A stretch of DNA of 64,000 bases from Candidatus Hydrogenedentota bacterium (GCA_020848835.1 JADLHJ010000035.1:62001-126000), one strand, 5' to 3'. Positions 1 through 9,741 are shown, numbered from the stretch's first letter. The notes: generated by a model not told the origin, from the sequence alone. Numbers and translations are program-made.

Positions 1-2
1 AT

Positions 3-368
3 GTGAACGGCAGCGCAAACTACCTGCTTCCCGATCCGCAGCGCGGCAGTGCGTGCAAACGCCTGCACCTGTATCTGCGCTGGATGATTCGCAGCGACGC
101 GGTGGATCCCGGTGGCTGGACACAAATCAGCCCGGCAAAACTAATCGTCCCCGTAGACACGCATATGCACCGCATCGCAAAGGGCTTGGGGCTGACCAGA
201 CGCAATGCCGCCGATCTGCGCACCGCGCGCGAAATTACTGCCGCTTTCCGCATTATCGCGCCGGAGGACCCCGTCCGATACGACTTCGCCTTGACACGGC
301 TGGGCATCAGGAAGGATACTACCCCCGCGCCATTTATGGCCGAATGCAGCGGGCTATTGCTTCGGTAA
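3..368 (+). CDS. DUF2400 family protein (TIGR02757), 3' part
   Basis: The reading frame is open at the left edge, so this is only the C-terminal ~121 residues of a protein whose family is usually about 250-280 aa. The recognisable block is KRLHLYLRWMIR, followed by the VDTHMHRIAKGLGLTRR stretch and the PEDPVRYDFALTRLGI end motif, which are the signature of DUF2400/TIGR02757. The VDTH..R....GL pattern resembles the HhH-GPD glycosylase fold of endonuclease III (a real Nth is encoded at 46534-47211), but no enzymatic activity is established for DUF2400. The stop is TAA at 366-368. The true start lies outside the window. Confidence 0.85.
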   Translation: MNGSANYLLPDPQRGSACKRLHLYLRWMIRSDAVDPGGWTQISPAKLIVPVDTHMHRIAKGLGLTRRNAADLRTAREITAAFRIIAPEDPVRYDFALTRLGIRKDTTPAPFMAECSGLLLR

Positions 369-450
369 TACGCCCGTTTTTCGCAAAAAGGGGGCGTCGC
401 ATCCGGGGGGATGCGCCGAAGAATTTCCCTGTGTTGTGCCTAAAGGGGAT

Positions 451-469
451 CGGTGCGCCGCACCGTTTT
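451..469 (+). terminator. Possible terminator after DUF2400 gene
   Basis: CGGTG-cgccg-CACCG hairpin followed by TTTT. The stem is short and the T run is only four, so it is a weak candidate. It lies between the DUF2400 stop and the peroxiredoxin ribosome binding site. Confidence 0.35.
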
Positions 470-533
470 AACTCAAAAATGCCGCGAGCGGCCCTTGGTT
501 TGGGCGGAAGACTCGCAAATGAAGGAGCGTCAT

Positions 534-1124
534 ATGTCATTGCTGGTTACCAAACCTGCGCCTGAGTTCAAAGCGCAAACTGTCCTAGCGGACAATACCA
601 TTGCCGAGAAATCCCTCTCGGAACTGCGCGGCGACAAGTACGCCGTCGTATTCTTCTATCCGCTGGACTTCACCTTCGTATGCCCGTCGGAAATCGTCGC
701 GTTCGATCGCAAGCTGAACGAATTCAAGAAGCGCAACTGCGAGGTCATCGGCATCTCGGTCGATTCACAATTCACGCACCTCGCGTGGAAGAACACGCCA
801 TTAGAAAAGGGCGGCATCGGCAACGTGAAGTTCCCGCTCGTCGCGGATCTCACCAAACAAATCGCGGAACAATATGGCGTGTTGATTAACGGAGCGGTCG
901 CCTTGCGCGGCTTGTTCCTGATCGACAAGGCCGGTGTCGTGCGCCACGCGGTGATCAATGACCTTCCGCTGGGTCGCAACGTGGACGAAGCCATCCGCAT
1001 GCTCGATGCGTTGCAATACCACGAAACCCACGGGGAAGTCTGCCCCGCCAACTGGCGCGAAGGCCAAATCGCCATGAAGCCGACGGCAGCAGGTGTAGCG
1101 GAGTATCTAGCGAAACAGAACTGA
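534..1124 (+). CDS. 2-Cys peroxiredoxin (AhpC/Prx1 type)
   Basis: Thiol peroxidase that reduces hydrogen peroxide and organic hydroperoxides in the cytoplasm. The peroxidatic cysteine is Cys50 in FYPLDFTFVCPSE and the resolving cysteine is Cys170 in GEVCPANW, so this is a typical 2-Cys enzyme of normal length (196 aa). The frame is open upstream to 453, but I place the start at ATG 534 because GAAGGAG (521-527) sits six bases before it and the protein then begins MSLLVTKPAPEF, as in homologues. No dedicated reductase (AhpF or similar) lies next to it. A strong hairpin terminator follows. Confidence 0.95.
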   Translation: MSLLVTKPAPEFKAQTVLADNTIAEKSLSELRGDKYAVVFFYPLDFTFVCPSEIVAFDRKLNEFKKRNCEVIGISVDSQFTHLAWKNTPLEKGGIGNVKFPLVADLTKQIAEQYGVLINGAVALRGLFLIDKAGVVRHAVINDLPLGRNVDEAIRMLDALQYHETHGEVCPANWREGQIAMKPTAAGVAEYLAKQN

Positions 1125-1173
1125 TAGCTTATTTCACGAGACGATTCTCGCGCTCGTAATTGTAGTTAGACGT

Positions 1174-1216
1174 AAAGAATACTGCCCCACGCAGTGCGGC
1201 AGTATTCTTTTTTTAT
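1174..1216. terminator. Bidirectional rho-independent terminator
   Basis: Perfect 13-bp stem AAAGAATACTGCC / GGCAGTATTCTTT (1174-1186 with 1198-1210) and a run of T on the plus side, plus A residues giving T on the minus side. It lies between the convergent peroxiredoxin and glycosyltransferase genes, overlaps the last codons of the latter, and can serve both. Confidence 0.85.
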
Positions 1217-2205
1217 TTCCGATTAATCCCAACTGTATCCCGCACAACATACAAAGGCCGTCGTTGTGTCTCGATATAATTGCGGCCGACATACTCGCCA
1301 ATAATGCCGATTAAAACGCATTGGATGCCGCCGAGCAGCCAAAGCCCAGCGACTGCCAGCGCAATTAGATTCACGGTATCGCGCGCACCAGAAATCAATA
1401 TCCATGCACACGCGAACAGCGCGCAGAAAATCACCGCGATTCCAACCGCAAACGCGATGCGCAATGGCGCCAGAGAAAAACCGGTGATACTCGTCAACGC
1501 CAGCCGGAAGCTCGAGCCTGTCGTGTATTTCGACTTCCCCGCATGGCGCGGCGCATGATCGTAATCCACCGTCGTCTGCCGAAATCCCGGCCATGAAGTC
1601 AAGGTGCGCACAAGCCTATGCCGCTGCGGACACGCACAGAACACATCGGCAACTTTTCGGTCTAAAATACGGAACTCGCCCGTATCGACCGGCATGTCCC
1701 ATCCGACGAGAAGCCGCATCACCCGATACCAAACGAACGCGAGTGCGCGCTTGATGACGGGTTCGCCGCGACGTGACGTGCGCTTCCCGCCGACAACTTC
1801 ATATCCTTCCTTCCACTTCGCGATGAGGTCTGGCACAACTTCGGGCGGGTCCTGCCCATCCGCGTCCATCACGATGATCGCGTCGCCTTTAGCAGCTTCG
1901 ATGCCCGCGGTCAGCGCCGCCGATTGCCCGAAGTTGCGCGAAAGGAAAATCGCTTTTACCCGCGAATCGTGTTTGTGCAGTTGTGTCAGAATCTCGCGCG
2001 AATTGTCCGTGCTGCCGTCATCGACAAAGACGATCTCTGCGTCGTCGTTTCCATTGTCGAATACGACTCGCAAATATTCATAGATAAAGCGAAGATTTGG
2101 TTCCTCGTTGTACGCGGGGATGACGACCGAAATCAGCTTTGGCGGTGCTTTCGGTTTGCGGCGCGCGGTGCGTTTGCGCGGGCGTTTAGGACGTGCGCTT
2201 GCCAA
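1213..2205 (-). CDS. GT2 family glycosyltransferase (DPM1/GtrB-like), membrane anchored
   Basis: Predicted to transfer a sugar from a nucleotide donor to a lipid (polyprenyl phosphate) acceptor at the cytoplasmic membrane. The catalytic GT-A domain starts at SVVIPAYNEEPN and contains VFVDDGSTDNS and the metal-binding MDADGQD. The C-terminus carries two membrane helices (IAFAVGIAVIFCALFACAW and a LIALAVAGLWLLGG segment) and ends in the GEYVGRNYIETQRRP block typical of ArnC/GtrB/DPM1-like enzymes. The frame stays open to 2325, but that part overlaps the methyltransferase and looks like shadow sequence. I propose TTG 2205, overlapping the methyltransferase stop by about 20 bases, with GGAG upstream; this start is uncertain. 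Last gene of a three-gene minus operon. Confidence 0.88.
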   Translation of the reverse strand: MASARPKRPRKRTARRKPKAPPKLISVVIPAYNEEPNLRFIYEYLRVVFDNGNDDAEIVFVDDGSTDNSREILTQLHKHDSRVKAIFLSRNFGQSAALTAGIEAAKGDAIIVMDADGQDPPEVVPDLIAKWKEGYEVVGGKRTSRRGEPVIKRALAFVWYRVMRLLVGWDMPVDTGEFRILDRKVADVFCACPQRHRLVRTLTSWPGFRQTTVDYDHAPRHAGKSKYTTGSSFRLALTSITGFSLAPLRIAFAVGIAVIFCALFACAWILISGARDTVNLIALAVAGLWLLGGIQCVLIGIIGEYVGRNYIETQRRPLYVVRDTVGINRK

Positions 2206-2800
2206 CGATGTGAAAACTCCAATAGCGGTCGTGGCCGTCGTCGTACGCGACGATCTCCATGCCGCATGATTGCAGGAACGGCACCAGTACTTGCCACGTC
2301 GGCGACCACTTGTGCGCGCCGCCAACCCAAGGCGCGCCGGGCCGCCACAACGCGCAGGATTCGTGCGGCAGATATAGGAACAATATACCGCCCGGCTTCA
2401 GTTTGCGAATCCACAACCGCAACGCATCTTGCCAGCGCGCGAGGTGTTCCAGACAGTGAGAGCTGAAAACATAATCGAGACTGCCGTCCTCGAATCGATC
2501 CAGGGAATACGCATTCTCTCGTCCACGATCATCGATCGGAACCGCACCCGGAAACGGCCACTGGTTTGCGCCGATATCAATACCCGAGCCGGCGCAGAAT
2601 TGTTTCGCGTGCTCAACAATGTTCGATGCGGCATTGCCGTGCGTCAGATAGTCTGGATAAAGCTCGCCGCGGTACTCATGAAATACAATGCCGTCACGTG
2701 TTACGCGTTTCACGTGACGCCGTGTATAGACGCAGACAATGCCGGGAAGAATTTCGTCGGGATGCCGTACAGCGCGGCGGATGATTTCGGCGATGCGCAC
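2186..2800 (-). CDS. Class I SAM-dependent methyltransferase
   Basis: 204 aa, GTG start five bases after the bicupin stop. The order of motifs fits Methyltransf_11: a degenerate motif I (GSGIDIGANQWPFPG) followed by DYVFSSHCLEHLARW and KLKPGGILFLYLP. The usual DxGxGxG loop is altered (IDIGANQW), as in several methyltransferases of polysaccharide or lipid clusters. The substrate cannot be told from sequence. Its neighbour, a GT2 glycosyltransferase, suggests modification of a glycolipid or cell-surface glycan, but the bicupin upstream does not obviously belong to such a pathway. Confidence 0.82.
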   Translation of the reverse strand: MRIAEIIRRAVRHPDEILPGIVCVYTRRHVKRVTRDGIVFHEYRGELYPDYLTHGNAASNIVEHAKQFCAGSGIDIGANQWPFPGAVPIDDRGRENAYSLDRFEDGSLDYVFSSHCLEHLARWQDALRLWIRKLKPGGILFLYLPHESCALWRPGAPWVGGAHKWSPTWQVLVPFLQSCGMEIVAYDDGHDRYWSFHIVGKRTS

Positions 2801-2805
2801 GGCGC

Positions 2806-3756
2806 CTACGTAAAGATCGGCGGCCCGACAAAGTCGATCCGATGTTTGGCGCCAACTGCGTTGAGCGAATCCACCGAAGGCGTCCCCTCACGGCACAACG
2901 TATCGATGTCGCGGAAGAATTCCTCAAAGCCACCTGGAGTAGTAATCACCAACAGACTTCCGTTGGACGATCCTGCGTTCGCATAGCAGTGCTGCACGCC
3001 GCGCGGCACGAATGCCATCTGTCCTTTCTTCAAAGTAAACGCATCGTCGCCAGCGCGCACGCGGTACTCGCCTTCAAGCACATAAAAGGTCTCGTCTTCC
3101 TTGTGATGCACATGCAACGGCGGGCCCATGCGAGGTGCGTCTTCGGTTACAAACATGGACAACGCACCGCCTGATTCTAATGTCGATATTTTCACCCGCA
3201 CAGGTATACCGAGAATATTGAGCAACTCTCCTTCGTCCCTTGCGCGCGCGAATGGGATTAGTCCGTCCGGCTGCTTTGACGGATGCGCGGCCAGGTCCAT
3301 GCCTGGCGGCACAAACTCAATTCCAAACTCCCGACCGCGCGCAATAAGGCCTGGAATGTCCGGCGGCATGTCACAAAGCGGCGGTTCATCGAGATGCGCG
3401 CAAGGTTCGCTGAAGGGCACAAGGTATTTATCAAACCCACCGGGAACGGCAACAATCAGTGCATGGCCCCACGCCTGCTTCAGGAAAAACTGGTGCGCAA
3501 TGCCGCGCGGCAAAAACGCGACGCCGCCGGGCGCAGCGGTAAAGGAGTCCGCGCCTGCCCGCAGATCAATCTCGCCATCGAGAATCACGAAGATTTCATG
3601 CTCGCGCAGATGCACATGCGGCGGCGGCTCGGTACCTTGCCGCTTATACACATCGACAATGGCAAGCGTGCCGTTCGTGTGTTCCGAGCGCAGCGGATAG
3701 CTGTAGCGCGACCCTTGGTACCAAGTCGCGTTTGTGAGATCGACTTCACGAATCAT
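2806..3756 (-). CDS. Bicupin protein (quercetin dioxygenase-like)
   Basis: 316 aa with two cupin barrels. The first metal site is [19 protein letters not shown] and the second is [19 protein letters not shown]; both keep the HxH...E pattern, with the later His in GIAHQFF and GVQHCYA. Both barrels can therefore bind a metal, as in quercetin 2,3-dioxygenase-like bicupins, although the substrate is unknown. First gene of the minus operon with the methyltransferase and glycosyltransferase, and divergent from the ferredoxin reductase across a 171-bp gap. No clear ribosome binding site precedes the ATG at 3756. Confidence 0.85.
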   Translation of the reverse strand: MIREVDLTNATWYQGSRYSYPLRSEHTNGTLAIVDVYKRQGTEPPPHVHLREHEIFVILDGEIDLRAGADSFTAAPGGVAFLPRGIAHQFFLKQAWGHALIVAVPGGFDKYLVPFSEPCAHLDEPPLCDMPPDIPGLIARGREFGIEFVPPGMDLAAHPSKQPDGLIPFARARDEGELLNILGIPVRVKISTLESGGALSMFVTEDAPRMGPPLHVHHKEDETFYVLEGEYRVRAGDDAFTLKKGQMAFVPRGVQHCYANAGSSNGSLLVITTPGGFEEFFRDIDTLCREGTPSVDSLNAVGAKHRIDFVGPPIFT

Positions 3757-3927
3757 TGTATGCAGTCCAGCGTTTCACTTGCTTGTGAATGTTTACACAC
3801 AAGTTGCGTTCGCCGCAACGCCTTGACTTGCCGAATGCCGCCCCGTATCGTTCTAATTCTTGCCGGGGGAGTATCAAGGACGAGGGCATCGCGGCGGCTG
3901 TTTACGGGCCGTTGCGCGGGAGGATGG

Positions 3928-5298
3928 ATGAGCAGTCTGGGCAGCGCGGACAGGCCGCTGCGCGTGGCGATTGTGGGGAGCGGGCCGAGTGGGTTTTACG
4001 CGGCCGAGGCGCTGTTAAAATCCAATCTCTCCGTACAAGTGGACATGTTCGATCGGCTACCAACTCCATTTGGTCTCGTGCGTGGTGGCGTTTCGCCTGA
4101 CCATCCCAAAATCAAGAGCGTGACGAAGGTCTACGACAAGATAGCCCAGCACGAACGGTTTTCATTTCTGGGAAACGTCACCATTGGAAAGGATATCAAG
4201 CTCGAAGAACTGCGCGAATATTACGATGCGATTCTATTCGCTACGGGCGCAGAAACAGACAACCGGCTCAACATACCCGGTGAAGATTTGCCCGGGAGCC
4301 ACACAGCGACTGAGTTTGTCGGCTGGTACAACAGCCATCCCGACTATCGGGATCGTGTATTCGACCTTTCACAAGAAGTCGCGGTTATCATCGGGCAAGG
4401 CAACGTCGCGATGGATGTGTCGCGTATTCTCGCCAAGACCTCGGACGAACTTCGTGGAACGGACATTGCCCAGCATGCACTCGATGCGCTTGCCGAAAGC
4501 AAAGTGCGCGAGATTCATCTCATTGGCCGGCGCGGTCCAGTGCAGGCGAAGTGCACGACGCCCGAATTACGCGAGCTGGGAGAACTTGCGGAATGCGACG
4601 TCATCGTGCGGCCTGAGGACCTCGAACTCGATCACACCAGCAAGGCCGAACTCGACTACGCCGACAATGTGACCGCACAAAAGAATATGGCCGAGTTGCG
4701 CGCGTTTGCCGAACGCACGGCAGCGGGAAAGCGGCGCCGCTATTTCATGCACTTCTTGAGAAGCCCTATTGCGTTACACGGGGCGCTACGTGTGGAGTCT
4801 ATTTCGTTAGAGCTGAATACGCTTCAGGGCAAACCATTCACCACCCGCGCAGTCGGCACCGGCGCCATTGAAGAGCTTGCCTGCGGGCTCGTGTTTCGAA
4901 GTGTTGGCTATCGTGGCGTGCCCATCCCGAGCGTACCGTTCGACCATACGCGCGGTGTCATTCCCCATGAAGCGGGCCGCGTAACAAACGCCGGCGTGGC
5001 TGTTCAAGGCCTGTACGTTACAGGCTGGATTAAGCGCGGCCCCAGCGGCGTCATCGGCACAAACAAGCCCGACAGTCACGAGACCGTTGGTTCTCTTTTG
5101 TCGGACGCCCCGGACCTTTCTCCATGCGCGATACCGGATAGCGACGCGCTGCACGGCCTGTTGGCCCAGCGCGGTGTGCGCGTGGTGTCCTTTGCCGATT
5201 GGCGGCGCATCGATGCGGCAGAGATTGCGCGGGGTGCGGTCAACGGTAAGCCGCGCGAGAAGTTCACGCGGATCGACGAAATGCTAAACGCCCTCTAG
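3928..5298 (+). CDS. Ferredoxin/adrenodoxin-NADP+ reductase (FprA type)
   Basis: FAD flavoprotein that moves electrons between NADPH and a ferredoxin. The N-terminal FAD site is [18 protein letters not shown], followed by the family block [17 protein letters not shown]. The NADP site is [15 protein letters not shown], and the C-terminal FAD contact is [16 protein letters not shown]. At 456 aa it matches mycobacterial FprA and adrenodoxin reductases. The frame is open far upstream (to 3283), opposite the bicupin, but ATG 3928 has GGGAGG four bases before it and starts just ahead of the FAD motif. No ferredoxin gene is adjacent, so the partner is unknown. The 98 bases downstream hold two short GC hairpins without T runs. 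Confidence 0.92.
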   Translation: MSSLGSADRPLRVAIVGSGPSGFYAAEALLKSNLSVQVDMFDRLPTPFGLVRGGVSPDHPKIKSVTKVYDKIAQHERFSFLGNVTIGKDIKLEELREYYDAILFATGAETDNRLNIPGEDLPGSHTATEFVGWYNSHPDYRDRVFDLSQEVAVIIGQGNVAMDVSRILAKTSDELRGTDIAQHALDALAESKVREIHLIGRRGPVQAKCTTPELRELGELAECDVIVRPEDLELDHTSKAELDYADNVTAQKNMAELRAFAERTAAGKRRRYFMHFLRSPIALHGALRVESISLELNTLQGKPFTTRAVGTGAIEELACGLVFRSVGYRGVPIPSVPFDHTRGVIPHEAGRVTNAGVAVQGLYVTGWIKRGPSGVIGTNKPDSHETVGSLLSDAPDLSPCAIPDSDALHGLLAQRGVRVVSFADWRRIDAAEIARGAVNGKPREKFTRIDEMLNAL

Positions 5299-5395
5299 AC
5301 CGTAGATCTTGCGCGGCCCCGCGCGAGGTAGTTACACTCCTTTCTACTTTTTCTACGCGCGTGTGTACGCGCGGTTTCTATGTCCAGGGGTATCG

Positions 5396-6520
5396 ATGGC
5401 AATCGCTCCGGCAGCACGTCTTGCGTCGCTCGATCAATTCCGCGGATATACCGTAGCCGGGATGTTCCTCGTCAACTTTCTTGGCGGCTACGCAGCGATA
5501 AGACACTACGCACCCCTGCTCTGCCATCACAACACCTATTGCAGCTACGCCGACACGATCATGCCGCAGTTTTTTTTTGCGGTCGGCGTTTCGTTCCGTC
5601 TCACGTTTTTGCGGCGTGTTGAAAAAGATGGGCGCGGCCCGGCCATTCTTCACGCGTTCAAACGCAACATCGGGCTCATGCTCGTCGGCCTTGCCGTGTA
5701 CGGGATTGTAGGCGGCGAGATGAGTTGGGCCCAGATCTCCGAAGCGGGACTGTGGGGATACATTACGCAGCATTTGTCGTGGTCGTTCATTCAAACTCTG
5801 GTCCACATTGCGCTGACGTCTATTTGGGTCCTTCCGGTTATCGGCGCGGCGCCTATGGTGCGCGTCGTGTTCCTTACAGCGTCCGGTCTTGCGCACTTGC
5901 TTATTTCTCAAGTCTGGTATTTCAATTGGAACGAGCACACGGGCGGAACGATTGACGGCGGTCCCTTGGGTTTCATGACGTGGACTATTCCCTTGCTGGT
6001 GGGATCGCTTGCGTACGACACACTTGCCGCGCGCGGATCGAAGGGCGCGATACGGCCCTTCCTGATTTGGTCCGCGGTGCTCATGTTGCTTGGATATGCC
6101 TTTGCCTGCATGAATGCCGTGCATAACGCCATGCTCGGCAACGTTTCCGGCGGCGTGCAGGCCTGGCTGGCACCGCCTCCTTTTGTTGCGCCGACACTGC
6201 CAATAGACCTCTGGACGATGGATCAACACTCGGGGTCTATCTCGTATATGACTTTTAGCGCAGGGTTTTCCTTGCTTGTTCTTGTGTTCTTCATATGGCT
6301 GGCGGACCTGCGCAATGTGCAAGTAGGGATGTTTCGCACACTGGGCGTGAATGCGCTGGCGGGGTATATTATTCACGGCATGACGGGTGAAGCGATCGGG
6401 CCGCTTGTGCCTGAAGACGCGCCGTTGGTCATGGCGTTGCTCAATTTTGCGTTGTTTTTCTGGTTGACGTGGTTGTTTCTGCGCCATCTCGAAAAACACA
6501 AGCTGTTCCTGCGGCTTTAA
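5396..6520 (+). CDS. DUF5009/HGSNAT-like acyltransferase family membrane protein
   Basis: 374 aa polytopic membrane protein. The start ASLDQFRGYTVAGMFLVNF and the YADTIMPQFFFAVGVSFRLT stretch are characteristic of the family that includes heparan-alpha-glucosaminide N-acetyltransferase and bacterial NagX/YeiB-like proteins; about ten hydrophobic segments follow. Members acetylate or transport amino sugars across the membrane, but the activity of this one is not known. ATG 5396 has AGGGG five bases upstream; the longer frame from 5309 would put poorly conserved sequence in front. Only 12 bases separate it from the S45 acylase gene, so the two are probably co-transcribed. Confidence 0.8.
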   Translation: MAIAPAARLASLDQFRGYTVAGMFLVNFLGGYAAIRHYAPLLCHHNTYCSYADTIMPQFFFAVGVSFRLTFLRRVEKDGRGPAILHAFKRNIGLMLVGLAVYGIVGGEMSWAQISEAGLWGYITQHLSWSFIQTLVHIALTSIWVLPVIGAAPMVRVVFLTASGLAHLLISQVWYFNWNEHTGGTIDGGPLGFMTWTIPLLVGSLAYDTLAARGSKGAIRPFLIWSAVLMLLGYAFACMNAVHNAMLGNVSGGVQAWLAPPPFVAPTLPIDLWTMDQHSGSISYMTFSAGFSLLVLVFFIWLADLRNVQVGMFRTLGVNALAGYIIHGMTGEAIGPLVPEDAPLVMALLNFALFFWLTWLFLRHLEKHKLFLRL

Positions 6521-6532
6521 TGGAGTAGTTCG

Positions 6533-8740
6533 ATGAAAACGGTACGTGTGGTAACTGCGCTGTGTGCACTTGCAATTGTCCTGTGGAGTTGCTCGCCGAA
6601 GGAGACACCTCCAGAACCGGCGCCACCGGCCAGCGTGGAACCTGCAACACAGGAAGCCGCCGTCACACCGCCGCAAGGAGAACCGGCATCCGGCAAGCAA
6701 GTCACCATCTATCGAGACAAGTGGGGTGTGCCGCACATCTATAGCGAGACCGACGCGGGCGCCGCGTTTGGCTTGGGCTATGCGCAAGCCGAAGATCGTT
6801 TGAGCGACATCTACGCAAACGGGCGCATCGCTACGGGTACTGCCGCGGAAGCGTTCGGCGAAGGCGAATTGCGCACCGACTTTGCCATGCGGCTTGTGCA
6901 AAACACGGAAATGGCCCAGCAAAGCTATCAAAACGCCCCGGACTATTTGAAAGAACTTGCGGATAGTTTCGTTGCAGGCGTCAACGCATACGTCTCGAAA
7001 CATCCTGACAAGAAACCCGAGTGGGCGATCGATTTCCAACCCTGGCACTGTTCCGCAATCGGCCGCGCGATGATCATGAAATGGCCGCTCGGCACGGTCT
7101 TCGACGACCTGGACAACAAGAAGAAACACGAACCGGTCGGACGCTCGAACGAATGGGCGATTTCGCCGAAACGCACCGCGACCGGTGGCGCAATACTGCT
7201 GACCGATCCACACGTAGGCTGGGACGGCATTCAGGTGTTTTACGAAGCGCGCGTGCATGGCGATAAATTGCACATGAACGGTTTCTTCCTCGTAGGTTCT
7301 CCGATGCTTGGTTTTGGCCACTCGAACAACGTCGGCTGGGCGCCGACGACCGGCGGGCCGGACACTTCGGATGTGTTCGAAGTAAAGGTCGACATGTCCA
7401 GTTTGATCAAGCCCAAATACGAGCTCGACGGCCAATGGCATGAATTTAAGACCTCCACGATGAGCGTCGCCGTTAAGGGTGGCACGCCGAAGACGCAGCC
7501 GCGTTTGGAGACTCATTTCGGCGTTGTTTTCGATATGGACCTCGAAAACCAAATCGCGTATGTCGGCGCATCGCCGTACTTCAGCGATGCGGGCCTCTTT
7601 GAGCAGACGTACCGTATGTTGCTCGCGAAGAATACAGACGAATTCTACGAGGCCGTCGGTATACGCAGCCTTATGGAACAGAACATCATGTTTGCGGATA
7701 CTTCCGGGAACATCCAGTACGTGCGCAATGGGCGCACACCGATTCGCAAGCCGGACCTCGATTGGGATGCGCCCGTGCCTGCCAGCGCGGAAACGCTGTG
7801 GAAAGACATCCACCCGATTGCGGACCTCGTGCAAATCAAGAATCCCGAGCAGGGCTACATGCAGAACTGCAATATCAGCCCCGACAACATGATGAAAAAC
7901 TCGCCGCTCACCGCGGACAAATATCCCAACTACATTTACAACGTATCGTGGGACACCAACAATCCCCGCAGCAAGCGAATTATCGAATTGCTGGACGGCG
8001 ACAACTCGGTCACGGAAGAAGAAGCTATCGCCTACGCGGTAGACGTGTATGACTTTCTCGCCAAACCGTGGCAAGAAGCGCTCGCCGGCGCGATCGAAAC
8101 CGCCGGTGCAGAAAAGATGAAGGACGAGTCTTTTGCGAAGGCTGTGAAGAATATCCAGGAGTGGAACGGTGAATTCCTCGCGGACAGCGTTGCGACGGTC
8201 GTGTACAAAACGTGGCGGCGCAATTGCGATAAAGAGTCTTTCCTGCAATCGATAGTTGACGGGAAGACCTTGACCATGGACGAGAAGATTGTGCTGGTTG
8301 CCAAACTTGCCGCGGCAGTTGACGAGGTCAAGACGAAATACGGCAGTGTCGAGGTGCCGTGGGGCGAGGTGTATCGCGTGGGCCGCAGCGGGAGATACTT
8401 CCCAGCACCGGGCGCGGATTTTGGCGGTAGCACCGACGGGATCAACATGACGGAAACGCTGCTCGATGTGCGCAGCAGCGAGGACAAAGACAACCCGGGC
8501 AAATACATCGGCGATAACGGTTCGCAGACCACCATGTTGATGTTGTTCCGTGAGGACGGCATCGAGTCGTATACTTTGTGTCCCTGGGGACAGAGCGGGG
8601 ATCCCGCGTCGAAACATTATGTTGACCAAGCTGAGCAACTCTATGGAAAGCGTCAGATGAAGCCGACTTGGTGGAAGAAGGAAGAGCTGCTTGCGGACCC
8701 GAATAATGTTGAATCGGTATTGACCTTGGAACTTCCGTGA
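6533..8740 (+). CDS. S45 penicillin acylase family Ntn-hydrolase, lipoprotein
   Basis: 735 aa exported amidase precursor. A hydrophobic signal ends in the lipobox LWSC (Cys20), so it should be lipid-anchored on the envelope. After a Pro/Glu-rich linker the enzyme starts with the KWGVPHIYSETDAGAAFGLG block of the alpha chain. Autoproteolysis is predicted before Ser205 in GRSNEWAISP, the N-terminal nucleophile of the beta chain; the downstream LTDPHVGW and FGHSNNVGWAPTT motifs belong to the same site. The C-terminal GGSTDGIN-like stretch (FGGSTDGINMT) is also typical. Substrates of the family include penicillins, acyl-homoserine lactones and acylated peptides; sequence does not decide among them. 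The next gene starts within its stop codon. Confidence 0.92.
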   Translation: MKTVRVVTALCALAIVLWSCSPKETPPEPAPPASVEPATQEAAVTPPQGEPASGKQVTIYRDKWGVPHIYSETDAGAAFGLGYAQAEDRLSDIYANGRIATGTAAEAFGEGELRTDFAMRLVQNTEMAQQSYQNAPDYLKELADSFVAGVNAYVSKHPDKKPEWAIDFQPWHCSAIGRAMIMKWPLGTVFDDLDNKKKHEPVGRSNEWAISPKRTATGGAILLTDPHVGWDGIQVFYEARVHGDKLHMNGFFLVGSPMLGFGHSNNVGWAPTTGGPDTSDVFEVKVDMSSLIKPKYELDGQWHEFKTSTMSVAVKGGTPKTQPRLETHFGVVFDMDLENQIAYVGASPYFSDAGLFEQTYRMLLAKNTDEFYEAVGIRSLMEQNIMFADTSGNIQYVRNGRTPIRKPDLDWDAPVPASAETLWKDIHPIADLVQIKNPEQGYMQNCNISPDNMMKNSPLTADKYPNYIYNVSWDTNNPRSKRIIELLDGDNSVTEEEAIAYAVDVYDFLAKPWQEALAGAIETAGAEKMKDESFAKAVKNIQEWNGEFLADSVATVVYKTWRRNCDKESFLQSIVDGKTLTMDEKIVLVAKLAAAVDEVKTKYGSVEVPWGEVYRVGRSGRYFPAPGADFGGSTDGINMTETLLDVRSSEDKDNPGKYIGDNGSQTTMLMLFREDGIESYTLCPWGQSGDPASKHYVDQAEQLYGKRQMKPTWWKKEELLADPNNVESVLTLELP

Positions 8741-9741
8741 CAACTGCATTAGATTCACTGGACATACTCGCGCAGGTCATTCGCGAACATTACGACCTTG
8801 GCCGAGTGGACAAACCGACGGTGATGCCTGCCGCGCACCAGCGGCGGCACCGCAAGCTTGTCGTGAACACGGCGATTGGTTCTTTTCTCGCGAAGACCTA
8901 CAAACGCGATCCTTTCGTGCTGGATGCGCTGCGGTTTCAGCATCGGCTCTCCGATCATCTCGCGACCAATGGCATTCCCGTCGCGAAGATTCAGCGCACC
9001 AGCAAAGGCACGCGCATCGTCGAGATCAACACGTGGGCGCTTGAGCTCCAGGAGTTCGTCGAAGGCCAGCCCATGATCGTCTCGAAAGAGACACTCGCGA
9101 TCTCCGCCGAAACGCTCGGCAAGTTCCACCAAATCTGCCGCGATTTTCCGCGGCCCGAGCGCGACACGACCATGTGGCGCTTCAGCGAAGTGCCGCGCCA
9201 AGCCTTCGCGACGTTGTACGGTCTTGCGAAAGAAATGGGCAATGTCGATGAAGTCAATCAGCACTGTAATCGCATCGCCTTGTTTCTGCGCGACGCGGCG
9301 GAGGCGCTGAGCCTCGAAAACCGTGGACGCTTCGAGACGGGCCTTATCCACGGCGACTGGCACAGCGGAAACCTTATTTTCAAAGGCGACCGCCTCAGCG
9401 CAGTCGTCGATCTCGAGTTTGCGGGCGACGGTTGCTATCTCGAAGACTTGAGCTACGCGATTTCAAATCTCTGCGTGCGCACTACCATGCGGCCCGAGCG
9501 CCTTGCAAAACGCGTGGACGAACTGCTCGATCACTATCAGCGATACCGCACGCTCTCTTACTACGAGGAAGCCGCGCTCTACTACGCCGTAGGCGTCAAA
9601 CACATCGCCACGGTGTCCTACCAAATCCAGCAGCAAGGCGCCGTCGTCGCCGGGCACTCCGCCGCCGAATGGATGGAACGCCTTGCCACGCAAGTTGGCT
9701 GGCTCGCCGAGCGCGCGCAAAAGGTGCGCTTCGGGAAATAG
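8737..9741 (+). CDS. APH/choline-kinase-fold phosphotransferase
   Basis: 334 aa kinase-like protein. The GTG start overlaps the acylase stop (GTGA), a sign of translational coupling. The catalytic loop is LIHGDWHSGNLIF (HGDxHxxN at residues 205-212), followed by the metal-binding VVDLEFAGDGCYLEDLSYA, in which the usual DFD/DWE is DLE. The family includes aminoglycoside phosphotransferases, homoserine kinase II, choline kinase and the N-acetylmuramate/GlcNAc kinase AmgK. The context with an HGSNAT-like membrane protein and an acylase suggests a small-molecule salvage kinase rather than antibiotic resistance; that is inference. Confidence 0.85.
   Translation: MTTALDSLDILAQVIREHYDLGRVDKPTVMPAAHQRRHRKLVVNTAIGSFLAKTYKRDPFVLDALRFQHRLSDHLATNGIPVAKIQRTSKGTRIVEINTWALELQEFVEGQPMIVSKETLAISAETLGKFHQICRDFPRPERDTTMWRFSEVPRQAFATLYGLAKEMGNVDEVNQHCNRIALFLRDAAEALSLENRGRFETGLIHGDWHSGNLIFKGDRLSAVVDLEFAGDGCYLEDLSYAISNLCVRTTMRPERLAKRVDELLDHYQRYRTLSYYEEAALYYAVGVKHIATVSYQIQQQGAVVAGHSAAEWMERLATQVGWLAERAQKVRFGK

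Noticed and set aside
5378-8758. 1126-codon open frame on the minus strand
   Set aside because: It lies wholly opposite the acyltransferase-like and S45 acylase genes, has no conserved domain, and is the usual antisense shadow of GC-rich coding sequence.
8737-9741. Aminoglycoside resistance gene
   Set aside because: The APH fold is shared by many kinases; coupling to an acylase gene and absence of resistance-gene context argue against it.
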